From: Apus apus
Taxonomy: Eukaryota > Chordata > Aves > Apodiformes > Apodidae
Length of the DNA stretch: 64,000 nucleotides
Reading direction: 5' to 3'
NCBI RefSeq assembly: GCF_020740795.1
Contig: NC_067285.1
Span: 81,797,342-81,861,341 of the forward strand
Part shown: piece after piece, positions 52,383 to 63,400 of the stretch
How positions within the stretch are numbered: the first letter of the stretch is position 1
Layout: each line of letters opens with the position of its first letter
Made by a program: the position numbers and the translations under genes
The notes under the pieces: model-generated
What the model was told of the DNA's origin: nothing
Seen by the model: only the letters and a program-made list of their open reading frames with translations
The model's database searches: none

Positions 52383-52434
52383 TCCCGCCCCGCGACCCCC
52401 GCCCCGCAACCCCCCCCCGCCCGCCCCGCCTCAC

Positions 52435-52797
52435 CGGGGGGACCCGCAACCTCCCGGCCTGCGACAAGTGCGGGGCCGCCGGCCCGCGGCCCGGCCCTCC
52501 CCATCCACCGCCCCCGCCTTTGTCTGCGCTCCCCCCCGGGAGGCGGCGGGCACCGCGCCCCCTCCCCCGCCGCCGCCCCGCCGCGCTCTGCCCCCGCCCG
52601 CACCCCCGGGCCCCTGCCCGGCGCGGCGGCGGGACCGGGCCGGGCTCGGCCGCTGCAGCCCGACCTTTTGTTTTTGAAGCGATGCGCATCTCTCCCCGAG
52701 CCCCGCCGCAGAACACGGCGGCAGTGCGGGCAGGAATTACAGTAACGTTATTTTTTTTTAACCTAAAACAATGGAGAAAAAAAAATAATAAAATTAC
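52435..52797 (-). other. IRF2: Candidate non-coding exon 1 of IRF2
   Basis: The upper limit follows from the TATA-like box. The lower limit is the donor CCCCCG then gtgagg at 52435. An alternative donor GGAAAG then gtaatt lies near 52793. Exon 1 of IRF2 is non-coding in mammals, so no reading frame helps. Boundaries are tentative. Confidence 0.3.
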
Positions 52798-52821
52798 CTT
52801 TCCTGCCCGTTTTCGCAGCCC

Positions 52822-52828
52822 TTATATA
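52822..52828 (-). promoter_or_regulatory. TATA-like box, IRF2 orientation
   Basis: TATATAAG is read on the minus strand inside the CpG island. It would place a transcription start near 52797. CpG-island promoters often lack TATA boxes, so this may be fortuitous. Confidence 0.35.
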
Positions 52829-52862
52829 ATTCCTCAAGGTTACCGCCGTTGCCAGGGGACGC

Positions 52863-52878
52863 GAAATGGAAATGAAAA
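52863..52878 (+). promoter_or_regulatory. IRF-E/ISRE-like element in the IRF2 promoter
   Basis: The word GAAATGGAAATGAAAA is two exact GAAA half-sites spaced by two bases, followed by an AAAA half-site at the same spacing. IRF factors bind GAAANNGAAA. It sits 35 bases upstream (minus-strand sense) of the TATA-like box. Mammalian IRF2 promoters are known to carry an IRF-E through which IRF1 acts, so this fits an expected feedback site. Confidence 0.6.
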
Positions 52879-53102
52879 CAGGCGCTGAATAATCGCGGGA
52901 GTAAAACTAAAAGTTCACTGCCTCCGCCCGGGCGCAGAAAGGTCCAGATCGAAAGCAAAACAAGGAGAGGAAGCGGCGCGGCCGCCGGCGCTTGGAAATC
53001 CCCCCGCCTCTCCGCCGGGCCGGGCCGGCCGCGCAGGCGGCGGGGGCAGGGCTGCGGCGCCGGGCGCGGAAGCGCGCTGAGCCCGTCATCGCCGCGGCGG
53101 AG

Positions 53103-53162
53103 CGGCACGGCCTGCCCCCGCACGGCACGGCCTGCCCCCGCACGGCACGGCCTGCCCCCGCA
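53103..53162. repeat. Perfect 20-base tandem repeat, three copies
   Basis: Three identical copies of a 20-base unit beginning cggcacggcctg and ending cccccgca lie head to tail on the upstream edge of the CpG island. Perfect identity suggests recent expansion. Confidence 0.9.
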
Positions 53163-53298
53163 CGGCCAGACCCTGCCCCTGCCCCGCCAGCCCCCTGCCC
53201 CCCGCCCGGCTCGGCGCCGCTTGGCCCCGGAGCCCCTTCCTCCCCCGGCGCTCCTGCTAGGGCCGCCGCTACAGGGCCAGCGGCTGCCGCAGCACAGG

Positions 53299-53835
53299 AG
53301 CATCGAATGGTTTGGGTTGGCAGGGACCACCTTAACCATCGTCTGGTTCCAGCCCCCCTGCCTGGGCAGGGCCGGCTCCCCCGAGACCAGACTGCTCAGA
53401 GCCCCATCCAAGCTGGCCTTGGACACCTCCAGGGCGGGGGCGTCCACAGCTTCCCTGGGCAACCTGCGCCAGTGTCTCACCACCCTTAAGGAAAAGTATT
53501 TCTTATTACAATTTAGACTAAAACTACCCTCTAACAGTTTAAAGCCATTACTCTTCGTCCTCTGTCCTTGTAAAAAGCCCCTCCCCAGCTTCCCTGTAGC
53601 CCCTTTCAGGTACTGGAAGGCCACTATAAGGACTCTCTGGAGCCTTCTCTTCTCCAGGCTGAGCAGCCCCAGCTCTCTCAGCGGGTCTTCACGGGAAAGG
53701 TGCTCCAGCCCTTTGATCACTGTTGTGGCCCTTCTCTGGACTCACTCCAACAGCTCCATGTCCTCCTTAGGTCAGGGGCCCCTGTGCTGGATGTAATACT
53801 CCAGGTGGGGTCTCACAAGAGCAAAGGAGAGGCCA
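53299..53835 (-). mobile_element. CR1 LINE, truncated 3' part, next to the IRF2 promoter
   Basis: On plus this reads as a reverse-complement CR1, starting at catcgaatggtttgggttgg, the 3' end of the element. The minus strand encodes C-terminal reverse-transcriptase remnants such as LGLLSLEKRRLQ, VVRHWRRLPREAV and ALEVSKASLDGAL. The element is 5'-truncated near 53835, as most CR1 copies are. It lies about 420 bp upstream of the IRF-E-like motif. Confidence 0.9.
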
Positions 53836-56669
53836 TCTTTAATATCCGAGAGCCTCTTTAAATATTAACTCAAGGCCTGACTTCCATGTGTAAATCTTAC
53901 ATTTTATTCATAGCTTGACTCCCACACCCAGCCCTAATAAGGCAGGGGGGGTCAGCCCCAAGCCAAACTGAGCCAAGAGCTGGAGCCACCAGCCCCAGGA
54001 CAGCTTCAGGCAGTGAGGAGTCAGGGAACACTGTGCTGGAATGCACAAGCCCATGCCTCAAAGCAGGCTTTCCCAGAGACCTTGAGGGAATCCCTGCAGC
54101 TTGGCTCCTTCAGCATCACCAGCAGCTTCTCTTCCCCTGCCGCTGAGGTGGGAGTGGTGGTCTGGGTCTGGCACACACACATCCTGTGACTGTCCATTGC
54201 CTTTAAAAAAGGAGTATGTCAATGTCCTATGATGAGAACAATTCAAGACCAGGTCCTTTCAACCCAGTAAGTCTCAAGCAGCTGGGTTACCTCAAGAGAG
54301 AGCTCTTGGATTTCAAAAGGGTTTGCCAACTGCAGTTGTTTGTGCAGTCTATGGAGAGACCAAAGGTGTTCTGCAGTTCTGCAGAATTTAGATCATCCCG
54401 ATGCAAACTACAGCACATAAAACAGACAGAAGAGGTTGGAATATGTCATTCTTACTTAGCCTTACCTACAAGTGATGAAAGAACGGGTCCAAGCACTGGG
54501 GGACTGAGGGAGACATGAAAAGTACTCCTTACAACAGGCGGTGTATGGAGACAGAGAGAGAGGTGTCACATCTCTCTGACAAGCATGCACATCTATACAT
54601 ATGTGACATGTATGTGCATACATCTATTCAGGAAAGCAAGGGGTATACCTAATGTGCAGAGACATGGTGCACGGCCACCAGCCGTGGGAGGAATGCTGGG
54701 ACCTGGGGGGCTGCACAGGGGATGGCTAAGGAGCAGTCTGCTCACCAGCTGGAACGCACGCTGAGAGGGAGGTGTTTGGGTGCTGGCTGCCGCAAAGGCC
54801 CGCTGTGCTGGCAGCCCTTGCCACGCTCCAGACACTTGCTGAGCAACAGGGTGGGGAGTCTGCACTGGTGGGTGATGAGTCCTGTTCTGGAGTGTGCTCT
54901 CCTTCCACTGAGGAGGACAAAATCACAGAATAATTTAGGTTGGAAGGGATCCACAGATACCAGGAATCCACCAACTCCCAAAAAACGTTGGGGCTCAGCA
55001 GCTGGCCACGGTCCACATGTGCTCCAGTGAGGCAGGAAAGGGCAAGGGAGAGGTTTTGAAAGTGAGATGTAGGGTGCCAAGCAGGATGGTAAACTCAAGC
55101 CTCCTCCAAAACTTATTCATTAACACAGCAGGATGGAGAGGTCCACACTGATGGGGAGGAACACAGGTCCAGGGAGCAGCTGTGAAGGAGCAGCAAGGAA
55201 GAGATACTGCCAGATACTTCCAGAAGAGAAGAGACCATAGGGACTGATTTCCATGAAGCCACAGTGGAATGAGGATGAGGGACCTGGGACGCCTGGCTTT
55301 GAATTGGTCTGTTGACGGACTAGATGTGGGGGAGAGGAGATAACCTGTGGACAAGATAGTGACAGGACACAGCTGGTACAGGAGGGTCAGACTAGGCTGT
55401 GGCTGGAGGAAAAGTACACACTCCACACTAAAAGAATCAGTGAAATCAGCTAACTCCAGCAACTAAAGCTTTGGGTCTAGGAAAATGGTAGTGTTACCAA
55501 CTCTGACCAGGATGGACGTGGTTAGTTTGCTACAGGTGTGATTAGAGAGCAGTAAGGTGACTGAAAACAAGAAATTTCTAACCAACTTGTTCCCACTCAG
55601 AAATAAGATCTTGCAGTTGCAGTCATTCTGTGGAAGGATCACTTTGGAGCTCAGAAACTAACAAAGCTTTTAGGACATGCCAGGATGGAGGGCAGCTGGT
55701 AGCATGGGGGGGGCTGTAGTCTGCCTGCCTCTGGTGGCTCTGTTCCATGTGTATCAGAAATAGCAGAGATCAGGAGAAGAGCAGCAAAGATAATTAAAAA
55801 TATGGAGTGACCCTGATGTTAGAGTGATTCAAGGATCCGAGTGACCACGATTCTTTAGACTGGAGAAGTGATAACAACGGAAAACAGACAGACAAGAGGG
55901 AATACACAGTTATGAGCAGACAACAGTAGGGATGGGCTCTTTGCTTTCTTTTCTAATATAAGAGCTAGAGAGCATCAAGTGAAACTACCAGGTGGTAAAT
56001 TTAAAGCAAGCAGAAGGAGGTGGATCTTCACACAGCAGGTAATTAAATGGTGGGATATACTGGTCCCAAAAGCTCATCACCGGAGATTCAAAGAAGCATG
56101 AGGTACCATTAAATGTAAAGACACCAACTCTGTGTCAAGCAGCCCCTTAAGTCACAAATTTCTAGGGGCTAGAATCTCTTTGGAGGATGCCTTTATCCTA
56201 AGCCTTGAAAAAGGCCTGACTGGGAATGGGAATGCCTGCAAATGGCTCAGGTCAGTGGAGGTGCCCAGTGTTCCTCCAACACCTCCCTCTGAGCAAAGGT
56301 AAGAGTGACTGGGGCTGGCAATGCTCAGTGGCTGTTGTAATTTCTAGTATGTGCTTTAACTTCTTTACAGAATGAGCCACCTGTGAAAGCCTATAGTCTA
56401 TGTATCAGCAGATATTGTGGGAAAAAATGTGTACCATCATATTCAAAATTTAATATCACACTCAGAGTACTGCTTATTCACAAAGTAGCCACACAATGGA
56501 TTACATTAATTTGTTTTGGTCAAAGAAAACGCCATTGGCTTCCTTGAGAAACACTAGCTAAACCACTGAGCCAAATTTGCAGCTCACTCCTGCCATTTCT
56601 TCCCACCACCTTCAGTTGATATCAAGGGAGCACGTTCAAGCATCTCATTGGAGCCCATTCAAGATATAA
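53836..56669. other. Upstream flank of IRF2 between CR1 copies
   Basis: Contains the short CR1 piece at 54921-54985. No exon is recognised. Confidence 0.65.
54921..54985 (-). mobile_element. Short CR1 3' end fragment
   Basis: aatcacagaataatttagg followed by ttggaaggga is the CR1 3' tail in reverse complement. Similarity fades after about 60 bases. Confidence 0.7.
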
Positions 56670-57475
56670 ATCACAGAATCACAGAATCTTGGGGGTTAGA
56701 AGGGACCTCAAAAGACCATCTAGTCCAACCCCCCTGCCAGAGCAGGGTCACCTAGAGCACATCACACAGGAACGTGTCCAGGCGGGTTTTGAATGTCTCC
56801 AGTGAAGGAGACTCCACAACCTCTCTGGGCAGCCTGTTCCAGTGCTCTGTCACTCTCACAGGAAAGAAGTTTTTTCTCATGTTTACATGAAACCTCCTGT
56901 GTTCCATTTTGCACCCATTGCCCCTTGTCCTATCACTGGACATCACAGAAAAAAGCCTGGCTCTCTTCTCCTGACACTCGCCCTTAACATATTTGTAAAC
57001 ATGGATGAGGTCACCCCTCAGTCTCCTCTTCTCCAAGCTAAAGAGACCCAGCTCCCTCAGCCTTTCCTCATAAGGGAGATGTTCCACTCCCTTAATCATC
57101 TTTGTGGCTCTGCACTGGACCCTTTCAAGCACTTCCCTGTCCTTCTTGAACTGAGGGGCCCAGAACTGGACACAATATTCCAGATGTGGCCTCACCAGGG
57201 CAGAATAGAGGGGGAGAAGAACCTTCCTTGACCTACTAACCACACCCCAGGTTTCTAATACACCTCAGGATGCCAGTGGCCTTCTTAGCCACAAGGGCAC
57301 ACTGCTGGCTCATGGTCATCCTCCTGTCCACCAGGACCTCCAGGTCCCTTTCTCCTACACTGCTCTCCAGCAGGTCAGCCCCCAGCCTCTACTGGTATGT
57401 GGGGTTGTTCTTCCCCAGGTGTAAGACTTTACACTTGCCCTTGTTTAATTTAATCAAGTTTCTCCCCGCCCAGCT
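56670..57475 (-). mobile_element. CR1 LINE, 5'-truncated, relatively well preserved
   Basis: The 3' end appears on plus as tcacagaatcacagaatc, two copies of the 8-base CR1 terminal repeat. The minus strand has an open frame of 163 codons (56752-57243) for the end of CR1 ORF2, with [56 protein letters not shown] and a final FKTRLD segment. It continues in degraded form to about 57475 ([16 protein letters not shown] sequence). It is non-functional because most of the element is missing. Confidence 0.95.
56752..57243 (-). pseudogene. CR1 ORF2 C-terminal fragment (reverse transcriptase end)
   Basis: This is an open stretch of 163 codons inside the CR1 copy. It contains the conserved carboxy-terminal CR1 blocks after the reverse-transcriptase core ([41 protein letters not shown]). 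The catalytic core and endonuclease are absent. It is not a host gene. Confidence 0.9.
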
Positions 57476-60400
57476 TCTTTGATCACAAGGTCACAGGTTA
57501 AACCAGAAGTAAAATGTTCTGTTATTCTTTTTTTGTTGAGGTTGAAAGGTAATGGGAATGGCTTTTGTTTTCTGAACTTAACTTTCAGCAGTGACTCATT
57601 CCCTCCAAAAAAAAACTAACGTCTTGTGACTTTGCTGTTTCGGTAAGACCTGGCAGCTTTAAAATCAGAAAATTTAACCCAGGAGCATCAAATATCCATA
57701 ACTTTTCTCTGCAGAATTGCCGAAGTTTGCAACTTACTCTTCTATTCACCTTCCTTAGGGATCCAGCTACTGGAATTTGTTATCTCCATTAGCATCCAGC
57801 TTTTCCTTCACAAAAAATTTCACTGTTCTGGCCTGGCCTTAATTTATGTGAGAAAAAAAACTTAAAAATGGGAATTCTATAAGTTCCAGAAGGTAGATAA
57901 ACCAAGTAGCTTATTTTTGAAGTGTGATTATATTTTTTAAAAGTTTAATAATATTTATGAGATTTTCTCTTGTTGTTGTAGGTCTTCACACTGTCTTCAA
58001 GTGGAGCTGTCAATACCATAATTTTGGTTCTTAAAGCCACTGTGGCAGGCATCAGGACTTTTTATCTGTGGAACTGGAGTTGTTGAATTTTCTCATGGAG
58101 CTGGGCCCCAAGTTTATGTACTCACCCACAGCTGACCTGTTTATTTTTCTGGTACGTTAAATTTGGAAAGCTCTCCAGCAGAAACCATGTTGGTAATTTG
58201 CATTGCAGACCAGTGCTTATCAAGAAAATAAATCAGTTGTGTGAGTCCTATGGTTCTTACTTTAATACTATTGTCCACATCTTCCTTAGTGCCTCCACCT
58301 AGTTTTAGTCATGATGCATGGTGAAATTTATATTCAATTGCCATTTGTGCTGCAAAAAATGTTCTGATGCTCATGTAATCTGTAGCACTGATACTTTCAG
58401 ATATGACGTAGTGATGCAGCCTTTCTTATTAAGGTGCCCACTTCACCCGTTTTAACAGCTGCAGGGTGCTGTGCAGCTTGCTCAGGCTGCTTCCATGGGA
58501 TGTGGTCTCCTGCCTGTTCCTAGTGGGGCAAGAGGACAGGAGCATGGCCTGAGGGCCTCCTGGCCAGCCACAACAGGCATCCATCGACAGCAGCAATGTC
58601 ATGTCGCCTGCCAGCAGCACCACCCCAACTCAGTTCACAGCACAGAGGGAATTTCTGAATATATTTCAAAGCAAATCCATCCATGGGATAATTTCTTCAT
58701 GTGGGTTATGACAATGGGGAGACCTGCCCTGGAGAGGCTTTAACATGATGTCTAGATTAGCAAGTACTTCTCAGCTCTCATATTTCATCTGTGCTGATCT
58801 TCTGATTGCTAAGAATTTAGATGGTGAGAGTTCTGTCCTGTTTTTATTGGTAATAATTAAAGTAATAAGAACAGAAAACTCTTCCAGAATGGAAAAAATC
58901 TATTTGCTCAGACCAGCTCTCTGAAAGCTGTTTTTTTAAGCTGGCAAAATAAATGTTTTTCATTGCAACTCAAAGCCTCTTACACTTTCAGTAAAGGTGG
59001 GTGTCCTCATTAAGGTGCTAGGCTATCCAGCCCTTAGGGAATTTAGTCAGAAAGAGACAACATAATAACCCAGGACAGAGATCTTTTCTACTGTTTTTGT
59101 ATCTTCCCTATCGTTTTGGTCTAGCTGCACCAGGAGAACAGGTAGATGCAGAAAGCCTGTCTTCTGAACCAACAACATGCATGCAACCCAGAAAAACACC
59201 GTTGAGGGCTAGGTTGCCCACCCATTTTACTTGTCACTGCTTTTGTTTGGCTGCAGTTCTTATGCCCATCACTCTGCCAACTCAGCTGCTTGCTGTACAC
59301 AGTTCATTTTATTTAGCAGGAGGGTAGAGGGCGAACACAAAATATGCTTAACACTAGCATTGTGAGAGGTGCGTAGGTGCTTGCGTCTCTTGGTCCTCGC
59401 AGCAAGTTTTAAGGAGAAAAGCAGTTCTCTAAAAGCATGTACAGCATCTTGACATTTCAGGGCTGGAGTGGAGCTTGGCAGAGAAAACCTGGACAGGAGC
59501 CAGGCTGCTTCAGCAGAGCCTACCTGAAAGTGATCCTGCTTAGTCCTGCTTTAATAGAGTGTTTTGCTGAAGTGGAAGCTTTTATGGCAATTTTCCCAGT
59601 GAAACTGAAGTAGAATAAAAAGATAAGTGATATATCGCCTATTGGCTTGACAAAGTAGAACAAATACTTTTTCTTCTGGATAATAATGAGATATTAAGAG
59701 CTTTGGTTTATATAATGTGTAAACACAGGCTTTGATTTATTAATTCAAAACAGGTTTATTATTACAAGCAGGTCAATTCTCTTCATTGAGGTGGAAGGGA
59801 ATTTTTTATCTTTTCACTTTCTGTTTCTAGTGGATTTTCACACATAAAGAAGCCCTTCCAGGGACACTTGTTGCAGAAATGCTCACCAGGTACATTTCCC
59901 CATCAATCACCATCTGAAGCGTCATCTCTTCCACAATTCCCACTAAGGTCCCATGGCTTTGGTGGGGAGGAAGGTCCCAGCCCTTGCTAGGGGTGTTTTC
60001 CTCCTCTCCAGAGCTGGAGGATGAGAGGACAGAGGGACGCAACCCACCCACGGGACCTTCCCTACGCTGCCCTTGGCATCACAAGTAAACAGGCATTCCA
60101 CCTTCCATCCCTGCCTCCCATGGTCCAAGCCAGCATGCCCCTGTGCTAGGCAGTGGGGGTCAGCAGGAACCATTGACCAGCTCAGGAGGAGAGGCAAGGA
60201 GATGCTGGCACATGGCCACCTCGCCAACCCCCTCAAGGGTGGCAGAGGCAGAGAGATGCCAATAAGGAGGACTCCTGCTGGCAAAACAGGTAGTGCTCTC
60301 TTTGTGTGCTTCCCAGCTTGACTGACCCTGCAGCAGCCTCTGATGCTATGTGCCTGGGGGAATACTGAAATATAGCTCGAGCCTTGCCTCTTTGGTGCAC

Positions 60401-63400
60401 TCCCCAGCTTGTGCAACACAGCCTAGGTGACAGCCCAATGTGACTTCAAAAGAAAAGGGGGGGGGACACGACCAATTATAAACATTTAGTTCCAGGCTCT
60501 TCTACCTTAAGTAAAAATGGTCACTGCAAGTTAAAAATCTATTTCTAAGTCAACATCCTCCTTAAAACTTTGGCTCTATTGCATTTCCTAATCAGTGTTC
60601 CATTATTAACAGAAGAATAATTTTTGGATGATGAGTCCCGTCTGCTGACTGCCTGCATATGTGGCCTGGCAACACTGATCTCCAGAGAACTTCTCCGTAG
60701 CCTCTGCACACCTAGCTGACCATCCTCCCAAAGAAAGAGCAGATGCAGCTTCTTCTGCATGCACTGGGCTGAAGCTGAGCTCCTGTATTGCAGCTTCGGT
60801 GCTAGCCTGTCAGGTCCAGCAAGTTCATTTTCTGAAAGGCAGCAGCTGGCCCAGCTGAGCTGTTTCTGGAACGCAGCTCACCCATGAGTCATCTCTCCTG
60901 CAGCCCAACTCGCTGCACTTCTCTTTTTGACAAGTCATTTCTGTCACTCTGACCGTTGCCCCGCTCTCAGGTTTGCTAAGCCCATCTAACTGAGGAGAGA
61001 CTCTTCTAGAGGCAAGCAGATAAGCAGTGTTAGGGGCTGAACAAGAAACCTTTTGTGGCATACTATAAGCTGACATCAGTTTTAAGTCACTTGTTCACAA
61101 AATTTGCCATCATTGCTGGGGTGATGGTGGGGCTACCAGGGTACTGATGGGGCATATTTATGGGGAAACGGCTGCTGTGTGCAGCTGAAAAAGTGCTGAG
61201 TCGGTATTCGAGTGCAGGGGTTCTCAGAACCCTGGGCAGAGTTGCTGTATCACTTTAAAAGAGGTCGTTGGAGGGGAGGGAGGCGGAAAACTGTTGGCTA
61301 TTAATAGGGAATATGAGTAGGAGCTTTATTTTGAATGGCTTCACTAATTAGAGGCATGCAATGCAGAAGCAAGGCTCACTATGCGCTCCGCCTGCTGACT
61401 TCCCAAGCGCAGAACAGAGAGAGGCAGACTGATAAAAAAGCATTGCTGTGCAGGGGAGTTTTAAATAGGCCAAGCTGAAATGCTGAAGTTAAAAAGTTAC
61501 CAGGAGATCAATCAACCTTGATCTTTGGAGAGACTGTCTCTGAATGTAGGCTAGTGGAGTCCATGCCAGATCAGACTCAGGAAATTAAGTTACCTTCCCA
61601 GCCTTACCTGCCCTCTCTGAGGTTTCCCCATTAATCCTATTTCTCTCAGACTGTCTTTTATGTCTGTGTGGATAAGCTCCTGAAGATAATGGCTGTCTTG
61701 TCTTGCTCAGTTTTACAGCGCCAGATATAAATGTATCTCACTTTCTCGGGAATGCTGCTCCTGTGCAGTGCTACAAGAAATAATATTGCTCTGTACAGTG
61801 CTTCTCCAGTTGCAGAATTTAGTGGTATTTGTGTTTTCAGTATCTCAGAGAAATAAACAACAAACCAGAAACAGCCTTTGAGGTGATTTAAAGTGAGGAG
61901 AAGTCTTGTTTTCTTAGCTCTCTAAGTTATGACATGACACCTGGACCCATGAACCCAACTGAACTTAAGAAGTACATTAAATTAGTGGGGCTATTTTGAA
62001 AAACTCAACTCAGATGCTTGTGGTTACTATTTGCCTATTTGCACCTTGCTTTAAATAATTACATGTGGGGTGGCAAATCCTCTTTCTAATGAAAGAAGAA
62101 AGGAGTACTCCACAGGTATGCATGTTATGGTGCTGATAAGCAGCAAGCAGCCCTGCAGGAAAGTTTTAGTATGCTGGTATCAAAAGCAGAGGCGAAGGCA
62201 GGCAGCTGCCAGGCTGAGGCAGAGCTCCTCCTTTCCAGTAAAGTTCTATGGGAATGCTGACTCACCTGCTCCCTGTATAACAGAGGTGGAGAAAAAGCAA
62301 TTATGTGTAATTTCACGTGTTTCTCTTCCTCCTGCACCACCATTTCACTTGTGGAGTGGATCTGGCTGAAGAGTTCTGTGTTGGAAAGCCTTACAAAATT
62401 GTACCTTGGGCTAGATACGTAAAAGACTGATAAGCAGGTGTTAATAGTTCCCAGTCAGTTTCAAAGAAAGGGTAATGTTTCATTGCTTGGCAAGCCAACA
62501 CTAAATGCACATAAACCAGTTGTAAACAGTTTGTGAAATAATTGCAGAGAACATTTACACAAAAGCTGTTAGCAGATCTGCCTTTGGTATTTGCACAGGT
62601 TTCCCCTCTTTTTTTTGACTATTTGAAGTTTTCATCACGCTGTCTGCCTCCTCTTCCTAACATGGGAATCATGCTCCTTAAGAACATGACAGCTCATCTG
62701 TGAGTACTTGCTTGTCCACAGGTGCTTGTCCATGGCAAGTTGTCCAAAGTAGTGAGATTTTTAATATCTGGCCCTTTCAGGAGCAACTTCTCACCTCTCC
62801 AAGCAAGAAGTCATAGCCTGTCCAGCTGAATGGCTTCTATCCCTTGGCCAAAGCCAAAGGCTGCTGCATTAAGCTGTTTCATGTGCAAAAGATCACAGAC
62901 ATGGAAGTTAGCTCTGAGAAAAGCTTCATTACTTGGCCTTTTGTCCCATCTGATCACTCATGTCAAGTCCTTCAACCATATTGTTGCTCTTCTGCCACTT
63001 GACCTGGCAGCATGGCTAAACTATGATATCAACCAAAAAAAGAAGATCAAGATGCACTATTTGTTTTTCTCTTCAAGTCACAGGTTATGGGTTGTGATAC
63101 TCCTGATAACCAGAGGACCTGAGAAAAGACAAGTTGCTCAAAATGCCTTTGTCCCTCTTTATTAGTGGTTCTTGTGAAAGACTCTCTACAAGCCCGGTGC
63201 TGTGAGGTTACTCTTCATCTCATCTCCCTCTTGACACCAAAACTCAGATGCTGTTGCTTGCATGTAAAGCTGCTGGTTATTTTGCTAACTTGAAGGAAAT
63301 GCCTAAAAGACAAAAGCCACCGGGCTTGGAGGGCTCATTGAGTGTCCATTATCACAGGGCTCCTTCTGTTTGCAGGCCATCTCTCTTACTCCGTGTTTAT

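Larger units (their letters stand above)
34054..52434 (-). other. IRF2 intron 1 (lower edge exact, upper edge inferred)
   Basis: About 18.4 kb between the proposed exon 1 donor and the exon 2 acceptor. It holds the ancient LINE relic (48230-50470), the second copy of the 26-base repeat (35489-35514), poly(T) at 38835-38877, an A-rich tract at 39825-39893, AT microsatellites near 44133 and 47126, and interferon-response-like motifs at 39669, 45672 and 45694. First introns commonly carry enhancers. No coding exon is recognised. Confidence 0.75.
51960..53280. promoter_or_regulatory. IRF2: CpG island, IRF2 promoter and non-coding first exon region
   Basis: A sudden block of very GC- and CpG-rich DNA stands out from the AT-rich flanks. 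It lies about 18 kb upstream of the first coding exon of minus-strand IRF2, where the non-coding exon 1 of an IRF2 gene is expected. It contains GC boxes (52275-52293), a 23-base C run, two GC-rich tandem repeats, a TATA-like box and an IRF-E-like motif. The less GC-rich saddle at 52740-52900 probably marks the core promoter. The transcription start cannot be fixed from sequence. Confidence 0.8.

Noticed and set aside
51841..52745. Long G/P/R/A-rich frames on both strands (291 and 256 codons)
   Set aside because: Low-complexity translation of the CpG island and its tandem repeats, with no family resemblance.
52794..53720. 308-codon open frame on the minus strand
   Set aside because: It is CR1 reverse-transcriptase remnants running into GC-rich promoter DNA. 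The second half has no domain and is open only because GC-rich DNA has few stops.
62830..63165. 111-codon frame on plus in the upstream flank
   Set aside because: Considered as an exon of a neighbouring gene. No similarity to CASP3 or other expected neighbours could be seen.
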